Positions 1 through 8,969 of a stretch of 64,000 nucleotides of DNA are shown here, piece after piece. Position 1 is the stretch's first letter. The number at the start of each line of letters is the position of its first letter. The notes beneath the pieces are model-generated. The model did no database searches. It was not told the origin of the DNA and was given only the letters and a program-made list of their open reading frames with translations. The stretch comes from UBA10349 sp003485905 (GTDB taxonomy: Bacteria; Pseudomonadota; Gammaproteobacteria; Arenicellales; Arenicellaceae): NCBI GenBank assembly GCA_943787185.1, contig CALSLL010000002.1, positions 682,001 to 746,000 on the forward strand, read 5' to 3'. Position numbers and translations under genes: made by a program.

Positions 1-687
1 TTTTTCGAACTCCTGAAATATTTCTTCGCCAGATTTTTCCAATTCTTTGGCAGTGGTTCCTAGCTCAGCGCCGATTTGTTCACTAGCTATTACCAGATCA
101 TCCTCCATTTCCTGTAGCTGTTGGACGCCCTTATCAACCTCATTACCCAGTTGAGTGACCGTTTGTTTGGCTAGCTCGGTGCTTTGCTGGATGGCTTCAT
201 TAATATTCCTTTGTTGCTCGTTGAACTCCTCACCATTAACATACTCTGTGAATTGCTTGACGTATTTGTTTAGTGAAAACCCATTTACTCCTACGGCATT
301 GCCCAAGCCCCATGCCCCAAATTGCACCATATTAGGTATACCTTGGATGTCACTTCCTACCTCGAGGGAGCCAGGGTTAGTTATGCCATTATGAATTTCT
401 ATTGGAGTGTTTGCCTTAAACGAATTTTCGACCGCCACAGCGTCGCTACTTAGTAACAACAAAGCATCGTCATTCACGGCGATTTCCAGTTGAGTTCCAA
501 GATCACTGCGAGTGATACTTGTGATTTTTCCGATGCTGCTATTTTGAAAGTAAATTGAATCATCTAGAGTAACTGTTACATCTGGCGCAAGTGTTGTAGT
601 AATAATATTTTCATTACTACAAGCCGAGAGCATCAGGGTAATGACTACTAGAATTGAATATTCAGAATATGTTTTAAATGTTCGCAT
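1..687 (-). CDS. Partial lipoprotein with MCE/MlaD-like domain and coiled coil
   Basis: The reading frame is open from an ATG at 687 to the window edge (229 codons, C-terminus missing). The N-terminus is a lipoprotein signal: a basic start, a hydrophobic stretch, then LSAC with the lipidated cysteine near residue 23. Residues about 30-75 alternate short beta-type segments with a G-K-I-T-S-I turn. This resembles the MCE (MlaD-type) lipid-binding fold, but the match is by eye only. From about residue 150 the sequence is polar and Q/E-rich and looks like a long coiled coil, as in MCE-type lipid-transport lipoproteins. If the family call is right, it would sit at a membrane face and bind lipids. 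The palindrome at 773-800 is upstream of its start. A plain coiled-coil lipoprotein is the alternative. Confidence 0.5.
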   Translation of the reverse strand, partial: MRTFKTYSEYSILVVITLMLSACSNENIITTTLAPDVTVTLDDSIYFQNSSIGKITSITRSDLGTQLEIAVNDDALLLLSSDAVAVENSFKANTPIEIHNGITNPGSLEVGSDIQGIPNMVQFGAWGLGNAVGVNGFSLNKYVKQFTEYVNGEEFNEQQRNINEAIQQSTELAKQTVTQLGNEVDKGVQQLQEMEDDLVIASEQIGAELGTTAKELEKSGEEIFQEFEK

Positions 688-772
688 GAGGTTATCTCAT
701 TATAAATTATCTACTTTCCAGCTTAATTCATACATGGTGTGAGTTGCGCAGGGTTTTCCAATCGTTAACATT

Positions 773-800
773 TATAGTTGAACTATATAGTTCAACTATA
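773..800. repeat. Perfect 28-nt palindrome plus a third half-site
   Basis: Positions 773-786 and 787-800 are exact reverse complements around a central TATATA. A further half-site (ATAGTTCAAC) follows directly at 798-807. The element lies downstream of the ROK kinase stop (831, minus strand) and about 85 bases upstream of the lipoprotein start (687). It could be a regulator-binding operator for the lipoprotein gene or a bidirectional transcript-end hairpin. There is no T-tract typical of an intrinsic terminator. Confidence 0.75.
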
Positions 801-830
801 GTTCAACCAACGTTTTACTATATGTGGCGA

Positions 831-1721
831 TTATTCGTTTAAGCCCCACAGCCAAGCGGCGCCACGAACACCTGAGCTATCACCATGTAGGTTCTGTAAG
901 ATGGGTGTCCTAAAGTGCGTTGAGAATACTCGTTGAGAAATTAAGCCTGGGACTATCTCGTAGATTGAAAGAATATTAGATAGTCCTCCGCCAATTACAA
1001 TCACATCAGGGTCGAGAATGTTGATTACATTGGCCAATGCGATGGCCAGATTGTTAAGAAAGGTATCGATAATTTGGGTGGCTTGACTGTTGCCAAGGAT
1101 TGCCAAGTTGTATAGTCCCAGTGCACCTTCGGGTGGAGAACCCCCTTGCCATTGAGAAATGAGTGCCGGGCCAGAAATAAAGGTTTCTACGCAGCCGAAA
1201 TTACCGCACCAGCATTGGGGGCCGTCTTGACGCAGGATGTTGTGCCCCCATTCCCCGCCAATGCGATGGTGTCCTTTGTGCAAGCTACTATTGAAAACCA
1301 ACCCGCCGCCAATACCGGTGCCTAAAATAACCCCGAAAACAGTTTTATAGCCAGCTGCTGCACCATCAACTGATTCTGAAAGGGTAAAACAGTTAGCGTC
1401 GTTCTCAATTCTAATCTCCTGTTTCAGTAATCGGCTAATGTCCGTTGCGAAAGGTCGACCGTTAAGGCAGGTACTATTAGAATTGTGTAGTAATCCGTCG
1501 AATCCAATTGATCCAGGCGTGCCAATGCCAATTGATGGTTGAGAGTCGGCTTTTTCGTGCATGGCATCTACTAACTGCACTATTGTATTTAGAATTCCCC
1601 GGTAGTCTCCCTGAGGGGTGGGTAATCTTTCGCGAGCAATTTCAGTGCCGTTTTTGTTGATTAATATAGCTTCAACTTTTGTGCCGCCAAGATCAATTCC
1701 GATGCGTGTGTTTGTTTTCAT
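831..1721 (-). CDS. ROK-family sugar kinase (fructokinase/glucokinase type)
   Basis: A 296-aa protein of normal length for the family. It phosphorylates a hexose at the sugar hydroxyl with ATP in the cytoplasm. The N-terminal phosphate-binding loop is D-L-G-G-T-K (residues 10-15). The catalytic aspartate is in the E-N-D motif (107-109), a second glycine-rich ATP loop is at about 134-140, and the structural zinc site is C-W-C-G-N-F-G-C (170-177) preceded by a conserved G-H. This set defines the ROK family; substrate cannot be read reliably, but bacterial fructokinase (Mak-like) is the closest type by overall pattern. It lies 29 bases downstream of the Smr gene on the same strand, so the two are probably co-transcribed. 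Confidence 0.9.
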   Translation of the reverse strand: MKTNTRIGIDLGGTKVEAILINKNGTEIARERLPTPQGDYRGILNTIVQLVDAMHEKADSQPSIGIGTPGSIGFDGLLHNSNSTCLNGRPFATDISRLLKQEIRIENDANCFTLSESVDGAAAGYKTVFGVILGTGIGGGLVFNSSLHKGHHRIGGEWGHNILRQDGPQCWCGNFGCVETFISGPALISQWQGGSPPEGALGLYNLAILGNSQATQIIDTFLNNLAIALANVINILDPDVIVIGGGLSNILSIYEIVPGLISQRVFSTHFRTPILQNLHGDSSGVRGAAWLWGLNE

Positions 1722-1750
1722 CCCGTTAGGGTCAGGCGGTAAGTTCGTTG

Positions 1751-2278
1751 CTACTTTTTCTTAAGTAGTACATATACAGCGCCGGTCCCACCGTCGCGGG
1801 GTGTTGCGGAGCTGACGGCTATAACCGTATCCATTTTTTTTAACCAGCCAAGGATGTGGCGCTTAAGCACGGGTTCCCGACCGGGCGAGCTTAAGCCTTT
1901 CCCGTGAATAATGCGGACGGTGCCTAAACGATCGTATTCGCAATCTGAGATAAATCGTCTAACGTGTTTTTTCGCTTGCTCTAAGGTTAGTCCATGCAAA
2001 TCAAACTCATCTTCGATTGAATAACTACCACGTCGCAATTGCTTAAGTAATTTTTGCGAATAACCATTTTTTAAGTAGCTCAATTCATCACCGCTTTGAA
2101 AGCTTGCTTCTTCTGGATCGCAAGCCAGAAGCTGATCAAGTACCAAGCGATCATCTGCTATACGTTGAGTGGGGATTGGCTTAATCGGTGGTCGATGAGG
2201 TTTTACACGCTCATTGTACAAAGGCTGCACGCCAGACAATAGCTTGGAGAACTCAGTACTATTTGTTTTTTTGTCCAT
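1751..2278 (-). CDS. Smr-domain protein (SmrA/SmrB-like endonuclease family)
   Basis: A 175-aa protein with a polar N-terminal half (about 1-85) and a C-terminal Smr domain (about 90-173). The domain carries the D-L-H-G-L motif and the I-H-G-K-G loop that mark the MutS2-type small MutS-related fold. Stand-alone Smr proteins of this size in gammaproteobacteria are SmrA/SmrB; SmrB is known to cleave mRNA at collided ribosomes, SmrA is less defined. I cannot separate the two here. The gene is divergent from ftsK and probably heads an operon with the ROK kinase. Confidence 0.85.
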   Translation of the reverse strand: MDKKTNSTEFSKLLSGVQPLYNERVKPHRPPIKPIPTQRIADDRLVLDQLLACDPEEASFQSGDELSYLKNGYSQKLLKQLRRGSYSIEDEFDLHGLTLEQAKKHVRRFISDCEYDRLGTVRIIHGKGLSSPGREPVLKRHILGWLKKMDTVIAVSSATPRDGGTGAVYVLLKKK

Positions 2279-2496
2279 AATGAATATTTGCTAACTTTCG
2301 AAATCTTAGTTTAGTGGCCACTCAATGGCAAATGGACTGATGCTTGATCATGATCCACCAGATAATTTGTTAGGGTGCGTGCCCTTGGGGTGCAAAGCGG
2401 TTGTATTGTTCGATTTATAATGAGGCTTATCGTTTCCCTTGTGCTTACTTCAGGCTAGAATTGGGTATCAACCCGCAGCAGCAAATCAGTTACTCC

Positions 2497-4806
2497 ATGA
2501 CGCAGGCCCGCAGATCTAAAAAAAGTAATTCATCTTACGTTCCGGAAAGGTTTAAGGAGCTAAGTGGTGAGGCTATTATGTTGTTGTTTTTAGCGGTCGC
2601 GATTTATTTGTTTTTGTCGTTGATAAGTTATACGGCACAGGACCCTGGTTGGTCACACAGTGGTCCAGATACTCAGGTTAGTAATTTGGGTGGCAGTACT
2701 GGGGCTTGGTTAGCAGATCTTTTATTTCATTTGTTTGGCAGAGTTTCTCTGTTAGTTCCGTTTTTAGTTGCTGGCCTGGGGATGAAGATTTATTTGGGTC
2801 GTAGACACAAAAAGCCATCAGGTTATGTTGAACGAGTAATTATTTCGCTAGGCTTAATAATGACCGTTCTTGGTGCGTGTGGGCTTGAAGCAAAGCACTT
2901 CACTCGATTTTCTACCCTTGAGCCGTTTAACGCCGGGGGTTATTTAGGTGATTGGATAGCTGGGGCGTTTAGCGGAGCTTTTGGTGCAATTGGCAGTTCA
3001 TTGTTTTTGATGGCTCTGTTTTTGGCTGGTTTTACCTATTTTGCTGGATTTTCATGGCTCAAGTTAATGGACTATACCGGTGATCGGTTTTTTGCACTCA
3101 TTGATTGGTTTCAGAGTATGCGTGAAGCTCATGCTGACCGTGCCGTTGGCGTTGAGGCGAAAAAGAGACGCGAGTTTAGTGTTGCTGATTTACGCAAAAA
3201 ACTGGACAGTAAAAAACCTCCAAAAATAGAACAGCGCGTCAAAAAGGAACCAGTTATTAGTAAGCGTGAAGAGCGCGAAAAACAGCCATCTTTGTTTGAG
3301 AGCATGCAAAGTGGTTCTAAGCTATTACCCCCGTTATCCTTGTTAGAGAAACCTGGCCAATCGGAAGTTGGGTTTTCTGCGGACGAGTTACAAAGTATGT
3401 CGCGTTTGCTGGAAAAAAAACTGGCAGATTTTAATGTCGAAGTAGAGGTGGTGGCAGTACATCCTGGTCCAGTGATAACTCGTTTTGAAGCGACACCTGC
3501 CCCAGGGGTTAAGGCTTCTCAAGTGACTAATTTGGCTCGTGACCTTGCTAGAGCTATGTCGGTTATCAGTGTGCGCGTGGTTGAAAATATTCCCGGTAAA
3601 TCGTTTATCGGTATTGAAATCCCCAATCAGTCGAAGGAGATTGTTAAACTTATTGAGGGGCTAGGCTCTCCTGAATACGATCGTGCCAACACTCCATTGG
3701 CGCTGGTTTTAGGGAAAGATATTGGTGGTGCAACGGTTATTGTCGATTTGTGCAAGATGCCGCATGTGCTTATAGCCGGAACTACCGGTTCGGGGAAATC
3801 AGTTTGTATTAATGCGCTTATTTTAAGTATTTTGTACAAGAGCAGCGCTAGTGATGTTCGCATGATAATGATCGACCCTAAGATGCTCGAACTATCGGTT
3901 TATGATGGGATCCCGCATTTGCTGTCTCCGGTAGTTACTGACATGAATGATGCAGCAAATGCTCTGCGGTGGAGCATTGTAGAAATGGAGCGGCGTTATA
4001 AGTTGATGTCAGAATTGGGTGTACGTAATATTTCAGGATTCAATAAGAAGGTTAGCGCTGCGGTCGAGAGTAGGAGCCCGATTCTAGATCCGCTAGTTAA
4101 GGATGGCCAAGTTGCTGAAGAGTTGGAGGCATTGCCTTATCTTGTTGTGGTCATCGATGAGTTAGCAGATCTGATGATGGTGGTGGGGAAGAAGGTGGAG
4201 GAATTGATTACTCGGCTCGCACAAAAAGGTCGGGCGTCAGGAGTGCACTTAATACTGGCGACCCAAAGACCCTCAGTTGATGTGATAACGGGTTTGTTGA
4301 AAGCCAATATTCCGACACGAATTGCGTTTCAAGTATCGTCCAAGGTGGATTCGCGCACTATCATTGATCAAATGGGGGCAGAACAATTGCTAGGGCATGG
4401 AGACATGCTTTATGTCCCACCGGGAACTAGTTTGCCAGAACGAGTGCATGGGAGTTTCGTTTCTGATGAGGAGGTGCACGAGGTTGTAACCTATCTAAAG
4501 AAAGATGCCAGCACTGATTACATTGAGGAAGTTCTTACCGGACCTAGCAATGCGGGTGATATGTTGCCGCCTGCATTACAGGCTGACGGGGCGGTTAGCG
4601 ACGAAGATGATCCATTGTACGACCAGGCCGTAGAGTTGATTACGCGAACTCGTAGAGCGTCGATTTCTGCTGTTCAGCGTCATTTGCGTGTGGGATATAA
4701 TCGCGCGGCTCGCATGGTGGAGACAATGGAGGCGGCCGGAGTGGTTACTTCGGTAGACGAATCAGGTAAGCGACAGGTGATCGCGCCATCGCCAGTGGAA
4801 GATTAA
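2497..4806 (+). CDS. ftsK: DNA translocase FtsK
   Basis: Cell-division DNA translocase that pumps DNA at the septum and activates XerCD at dif. I start at ATG 2497 (769 aa); an upstream TTG at 2401 is in frame, but its extra residues are unlike FtsK. The N-terminal part has about four membrane segments (residues about 20-190), then a short charged linker. The motor has Walker A G-T-T-G-S-G-K-S (428-435) and Walker B L-V-V-V-I-D-E-L-A-D (about 549-558). The C-terminal gamma winged helix (about 700-765), with D-P-L-Y-D-Q-A and the R-R-A-S-I-S helix, reads polar DNA signals. The linker is short compared with the E. coli protein. It is followed by lolA after 2 bases, the usual gammaproteobacterial order. 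Confidence 0.97.
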   Translation: MTQARRSKKSNSSYVPERFKELSGEAIMLLFLAVAIYLFLSLISYTAQDPGWSHSGPDTQVSNLGGSTGAWLADLLFHLFGRVSLLVPFLVAGLGMKIYLGRRHKKPSGYVERVIISLGLIMTVLGACGLEAKHFTRFSTLEPFNAGGYLGDWIAGAFSGAFGAIGSSLFLMALFLAGFTYFAGFSWLKLMDYTGDRFFALIDWFQSMREAHADRAVGVEAKKRREFSVADLRKKLDSKKPPKIEQRVKKEPVISKREEREKQPSLFESMQSGSKLLPPLSLLEKPGQSEVGFSADELQSMSRLLEKKLADFNVEVEVVAVHPGPVITRFEATPAPGVKASQVTNLARDLARAMSVISVRVVENIPGKSFIGIEIPNQSKEIVKLIEGLGSPEYDRANTPLALVLGKDIGGATVIVDLCKMPHVLIAGTTGSGKSVCINALILSILYKSSASDVRMIMIDPKMLELSVYDGIPHLLSPVVTDMNDAANALRWSIVEMERRYKLMSELGVRNISGFNKKVSAAVESRSPILDPLVKDGQVAEELEALPYLVVVIDELADLMMVVGKKVEELITRLAQKGRASGVHLILATQRPSVDVITGLLKANIPTRIAFQVSSKVDSRTIIDQMGAEQLLGHGDMLYVPPGTSLPERVHGSFVSDEEVHEVVTYLKKDASTDYIEEVLTGPSNAGDMLPPALQADGAVSDEDDPLYDQAVELITRTRRASISAVQRHLRVGYNRAARMVETMEAAGVVTSVDESGKRQVIAPSPVED

Positions 4807-4808
4807 CT

Positions 4809-5468
4809 ATGCGTCGCTGCAATGAGTGGGGGAGGGGATTAAAAACATACTTTACGTTTGTAGGTTTCTGCCTGCCGATAAGTGGCTCGGTGATGGGACA
4901 GGAATCCACTTTAGCTACGGATATGGTTGATGAGTTTGTGCGAAATAGTCAAACCATGAAAGCACGATTTACTCAGGTTACTAATGATGATGCCGGTCGA
5001 TTAGTAAATCGCAATGCCGGGTATTTCTGGTTACTGAGGCCGGATAAGTTTCGTTGGGACTATGATGATACTGAGCAGCAGATCATATCTAATGGGCAGC
5101 AAGTATATGTATACGACAAAGACTTGGAGCAGCTAACAGTAAGAAGCCTGGGTGCCGCGCTTGATCAATCGCCATCCGTAGCACTCCTTATGAACGGCGA
5201 GAATCTGCAAAACCTATATGAAGTTACTACCTCAAAATCTGGGGGGGGTGTTATAGATTGGGTTGAACTGAGGCCGTTGGCTGAAGATGCGGGATATGAA
5301 TATTTGGAACTCGGCTTTTCCGATCGGCTTCTTTTGGTATTACGAATGGAAGATCTGCTTGGACAAAAAACGATTATTCAATTTGATCAAGTTGAGATGA
5401 ATAGCGACTTAGATTCGTCCCTATTTGAATTCGAGCCTCCAGATAATGTTGATGTTTTTTATGACTAG
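4809..5468 (+). CDS. lolA: Outer-membrane lipoprotein carrier LolA
   Basis: Periplasmic chaperone that takes lipoproteins from LolCDE and hands them to LolB. The 219-aa product starts with a signal sequence (residues about 10-32). The mature part has the family pattern: M-K-A-R-F-T-Q near residue 50, the aromatic block F-R-W-D-Y, and the strand around V-Y-V-Y-D. The length is normal. It starts 2 bases after the ftsK stop, so translation is likely coupled. The ftsK-lolA pairing is conserved in gammaproteobacteria and supports the call. Confidence 0.95.
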   Translation: MRRCNEWGRGLKTYFTFVGFCLPISGSVMGQESTLATDMVDEFVRNSQTMKARFTQVTNDDAGRLVNRNAGYFWLLRPDKFRWDYDDTEQQIISNGQQVYVYDKDLEQLTVRSLGAALDQSPSVALLMNGENLQNLYEVTTSKSGGGVIDWVELRPLAEDAGYEYLELGFSDRLLLVLRMEDLLGQKTIIQFDQVEMNSDLDSSLFEFEPPDNVDVFYD

Positions 5469-5492
5469 TGTTTCTGAGTACATGCCTGCTCC

Positions 5493-5873
5493 ATGAGTCT
5501 ACAGTTTTATTTGCTGTTGGCGTGCGCTGGGGGTCTAGGCGCGGTATGTCGATTTAGCTTGGGTCAATTTGCGATACGCGTTCTTGATATCCCAACACCA
5601 TGGCCAACTATGTTAGTGAATTGTTTGGGGGCACTTTTGATTGGGGTGCTAGCTCAAGTATTCACCAATCGAGCTAGTGCGTCAGTTGAGTTACAGTTTT
5701 GGTTGATATCGGGTTTATTGGGAGGGTTTACTACTTTTTCTGCATTCTCGCTTGAGACAGTTTTGCTGATCCAGGCAGGCCACTGGAGCGAAGCTCTTAC
5801 TTACATATGCCTATCTGTATTGCTTTGTGTGTTGATGTGTATGGCTGGCATGCAGTTGGTTCGTTTTGTTTAA
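5493..5873 (+). CDS. crcB: Fluoride exporter CrcB/Fluc
   Basis: A 126-aa integral membrane protein with four hydrophobic segments. It has the Fluc signatures: G-G-L-G-A-V-C-R-F near the N-terminus, the conserved asparagine in L-V-N-C-L-G-A, and G-G-F-T-T-F-S-A-F, which lines the fluoride pore. Fluc proteins work as dual-topology dimers in the inner membrane. It sits 24 bases after lolA in the ftsK-lolA-serS run. I looked for a fluoride riboswitch upstream; the 24-base spacer is too short to hold one, so it is probably expressed with the operon. Confidence 0.95.
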   Translation: MSLQFYLLLACAGGLGAVCRFSLGQFAIRVLDIPTPWPTMLVNCLGALLIGVLAQVFTNRASASVELQFWLISGLLGGFTTFSAFSLETVLLIQAGHWSEALTYICLSVLLCVLMCMAGMQLVRFV

Positions 5874-5905
5874 TTATTAGCAGCACCGATATTGAGTAAA
5901 TAAAT

Positions 5906-7180
5906 ATGTTGGATCCGCAGTTATTAAGGTCAGAGTTGGATAAAGTTGTAATAGCGTTATCAAATCGTGGTTATAGTTTTGATGTTGATAGATTTTTAGG
6001 GCTGGAGTCGCAGCGTAAATCGTTGCAAGTACAGGTTGAGTCCGTCCGGGCCTTGCGTAACCAGCAATCTAAGAGGATTGGTCAGATGAAGGCGGCTGGG
6101 GAAGATGTTGCTCAGGTGTTGGCTGAGGTGGCGGGGTTAGGAGATCAGCTCACAGCTGCAGAACGAGAGCTAGATTTAGTCCAGATAGACTTGGATGATT
6201 TGCTTCAGGGCGTCCCAAATATTCCAGGTTCCGATGTTCCCGATGGTCTAGGCGAAGATGAAAACGTTGAAATACGAATCTGGGGTGAACCTAAAAGCTT
6301 TGAGTTTGACGTTTCTGATCACGTTGATCTTGGAGATGCATTACAGCAAATGGATTTTGAGGCTGCAGCTAAATTAACCGGTTCCCGATTTGTGGTGCTT
6401 AAAGGTTCTCTAGCCCGTCTACATCGAGCGCTTATTCAGTTCATGTTGGATATTCATACGGAGCAGCACGAATACAATGAAACATACGTTCCGTATCTAG
6501 TGAATCGTAGTAGCTTATTCGGTACAGGGCAGTTACCAAAGTTTGAGGAAGATCAGTTTTGTATGACCGAAGATGACTTTTTCCTAATTCCTACGGCTGA
6601 AGTTCCATTAACTAATTTATATCGTAGCGAGATAGTCGACGTTGAGCAGTTACCCATTAAGATGGTGGCTCATACTCCTTGTTTTCGGCGGGAAGCTGGA
6701 AGCTATGGTCGCGATACGCGCGGGATGATTCGACAACATCAGTTCGAAAAAGTAGAGTTGGTGCAGCTTGTGCATCCAGATCACTCTCAAGAAGCGCTGG
6801 AGGAGCTCACGGGGCATGCAGAGCGTATTCTGCAATTATTGAAATTACCGTATCGAGTTATAGCGCTTTGTAAGGGTGATTTAGGTTTTTCCGCGAATAA
6901 AACCTATGATTTGGAGGTTTGGTTGCCAAGTCAGGATTGTTATCGAGAAATATCGTCATGTAGCAGTTTTGATACATTCCAGGCTCGCCGTATGCAGGCG
7001 CGATTTAAGGCGGAAGGGGAAAAGCCACGCTTACTTCACACTATCAATGGTTCGGGGTTAGCGGTGGGGCGGACCTTAGTTGCAATTCTCGAAAATAATC
7101 AAACGGATACAGGTGAGATTGTTGTTCCAGAAGTGTTGAGAAGCTATATGGGTGGTTGTGAAAAAATCACACACTTGTGA
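5906..7180 (+). CDS. serS: Seryl-tRNA synthetase
   Basis: Charges tRNA-Ser (and selenocysteine tRNA where present) with serine. The 424-aa length is typical. The N-terminal antiparallel coiled-coil arm covers about residues 28-100 and recognises the long variable arm of tRNA-Ser. The class II core shows T-A-E-V-P-L-T (serine binding), motif 2 F-R-R-E-A-G-S-Y-G-R-D-T-R-G, and motif 3 G-S-G-L-A-V-G-R-T. A tRNA-Ser(UGA) gene lies 7.4 kb downstream. It ends the ftsK operon; the next 290 bases are AT-rich and open the polysaccharide region. Confidence 0.97.
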   Translation: MLDPQLLRSELDKVVIALSNRGYSFDVDRFLGLESQRKSLQVQVESVRALRNQQSKRIGQMKAAGEDVAQVLAEVAGLGDQLTAAERELDLVQIDLDDLLQGVPNIPGSDVPDGLGEDENVEIRIWGEPKSFEFDVSDHVDLGDALQQMDFEAAAKLTGSRFVVLKGSLARLHRALIQFMLDIHTEQHEYNETYVPYLVNRSSLFGTGQLPKFEEDQFCMTEDDFFLIPTAEVPLTNLYRSEIVDVEQLPIKMVAHTPCFRREAGSYGRDTRGMIRQHQFEKVELVQLVHPDHSQEALEELTGHAERILQLLKLPYRVIALCKGDLGFSANKTYDLEVWLPSQDCYREISSCSSFDTFQARRMQARFKAEGEKPRLLHTINGSGLAVGRTLVAILENNQTDTGEIVVPEVLRSYMGGCEKITHL

Positions 7181-7472
7181 GGCTCCAATATTTTCTGAAT
7201 ATGAGTTGTGTTTAGCGCAAGCATAGTTGGGGTAATCCTAACGGATAATGTTGTTATATTTTTCAATATCTATAGATTTTTATCAGTTTAAATTGTTAAT
7301 TAACAATAACTTATGATGTGTTTGTAACAAAACTTTTACATTTTATTGATTGAATAGAAAATTTAGCCTATTCATATTTAATCAACGCCACTAAGTGTTT
7401 GATATTTATATATATCTAAGTATAATTCCGTGAACATACCGGTACCGCTGGTGCGGCTCAGTTTTATTTTGA

Positions 7473-8132
7473 TCTACTTTTGCAGAGGCGATAAATCACA
7501 TTCGTACCGGAATACTCTACTCTGATCTAGACGACCCACCTCAAGTAGTTTTGGTAACTTCGTCCGTTCAGGGTGAAGGGAAAACAACCGTGAGTTCTAA
7601 TTTGGCGCTTGCCTTTGCTCAGCTAGGATCGACCTTACTTATTGATGCTGACCTTAGACGTCCTAGAATAAAACGGGTAACTGGAGCCAATAGTCCTTAT
7701 GGTTTAGTTGATTACGTTGCTGGTGAAGTTAAGCTAAAAGATTGCGTAAATAGAGACGCGAACGTTCCCGGGCTCTACGTTATTAACGGTGGTACGCCAC
7801 CGCCAAATCCGCTCGAGTTACTGTCATCTGAGCGTCTAAGACGCATCATGCAAAATCTTAGATCAAAATTTCAGTATATTATTGTCGATACAGCCCCTGT
7901 TTTACCGGCCAGCGATGCAATTGTTTTAGGCCAATTGGTTGATTCACTGATTATGGTTGTACAAGCCGAAAGGACGACGGGCAATATGGCTAAAGATGCG
8001 ATGAAGCGTATGGCGGGCGGTAACGTAGTACCAACGGGTATTGTGCTGGCTCAGGCAGACGTGCGTAAGTCGCAGTCGTATTATGATGGTAAATATCAGT
8101 ATTACTATGGCGGATATTACGGTTCTCAATAA
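7473..8132 (+). pseudogene. Truncated bacterial tyrosine kinase (Wzc/CpsD kinase domain only)
   Basis: The open frame begins right after a stop at 7470 and reads A-E-A-I-N-H-I-R-T-G-I-L-Y-S, which is where the cytoplasmic kinase domain of Wzc-type proteins begins. It continues through Walker A (Q-G-E-G-K-T-T), Walker A' (L-I-D-A-D-L-R-R-P) and Walker B (I-I-V-D-T-A-P). The tail is a tyrosine cluster with eight tyrosines in the last 20 residues, the usual autophosphorylation site. The first good initiation codon is TTG at 7551, which would cut the domain short. The periplasmic Wzz chain-length half and both membrane segments are missing. It could still be a stand-alone CpsD/CapB type, but no Wzz partner is nearby. 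A terminator follows at 8151. Confidence 0.7.
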
Positions 8133-8150
8133 ATGTCTTAGCCCTAATTT

Positions 8151-8180
8151 CTGTCTAGCTTTTTGCCGCTAGACGGTTTT
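8151..8180 (+). terminator. Intrinsic terminator after the tyrosine-kinase remnant
   Basis: A stem of CTGTCTAGC paired with GCTAGACGG (one G-T wobble), loop of about eight bases, then TTTT and an AT-rich tail. It ends transcription of the kinase fragment before the next gene at 8319. Confidence 0.75.
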
Positions 8181-8318
8181 AAAAATATTTTTATTTTGCC
8201 CGGTATCTTGCCGAACTATATTGAATAAGCCAATTATTGGAATCAACTTCCTGTTTAGATATCTAGTCTTTAGTTAATATCTTATTGCGTGTAAGCCAAT
8301 GATAACGGAGATCTAATT

Positions 8319-8969
8319 GTGTGGCGTTTTACCTCAATAATTTTGGCTGCAGTACTAATTTTTCTGTCGTTGGTTCTATACCGTGCGGGTGTCGCTGAGT
8401 ATCGTTATGGTAGAACCGAGTTTAGTTACGGGAATGTCCTTGGTTCGGTTAAATCTGCAAGTGAGTTAGATACTAATGCCTTGCAAAATTTGATTTCTGA
8501 ATTGAATAATTTGGATGATACCCCGTTGTATCCCTCTCGTTATCTTGAGTACCTTGGCAGTCTCCATTCTTTGCTTGCGGATAAATCAGTATGGCGTAGC
8601 GAGAAGCAGTCGAATTCCAGATTAAGCGCTCAATATTTTGCTGCTGCGCTGGATAAACGTGGTCCGTCAGATTCATATTTAAGGTTAAAATTGATTGATG
8701 CTTTACACGCACAAGCTAAACCTGCCGAAGAGATTCAACGCCACGTCATTCAGGTAATGCACTACCGTCCAAATATACATTCGTTGACCCCGAGTTTTCT
8801 TTGGTACTGTTTAGAATATATTGATCTCGAATCAATCAATTTTAGCCACGCGTGCCGCACTACCTATAAACGATTTGAAAATACCGGGCGTTGGTACGAG
8901 TATTTTGTGCTGCAAAATACCGCCCATAGGAACTACAACTTGTTAGTTAACGTGACTAGTGGCAACTAA
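8319..8969 (+). CDS. Membrane-anchored polysaccharide-locus protein of unknown function
   Basis: A 216-aa protein from a GTG start. It has one N-terminal membrane segment (residues about 5-22) and a mostly helical periplasmic part with repeated L-x-x-L spacing, perhaps TPR-like. I do not recognise a catalytic motif. Its stop overlaps the start of the O-antigen-ligase-like gene by 11 bases, so the pair is translationally coupled and probably works in one export or polymerisation step. Small single-pass proteins next to the ligase/polymerase (VpsP-like) occur in several gammaproteobacterial exopolysaccharide loci; that likeness rests on size, topology and position only. Confidence 0.6.
   Translation: MWRFTSIILAAVLIFLSLVLYRAGVAEYRYGRTEFSYGNVLGSVKSASELDTNALQNLISELNNLDDTPLYPSRYLEYLGSLHSLLADKSVWRSEKQSNSRLSAQYFAAALDKRGPSDSYLRLKLIDALHAQAKPAEEIQRHVIQVMHYRPNIHSLTPSFLWYCLEYIDLESINFSHACRTTYKRFENTGRWYEYFVLQNTAHRNYNLLVNVTSGN

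Noticed and set aside
5469..5492. Fluoride riboswitch ahead of crcB
   Set aside because: Only 24 bases separate lolA and crcB, too short for the aptamer.
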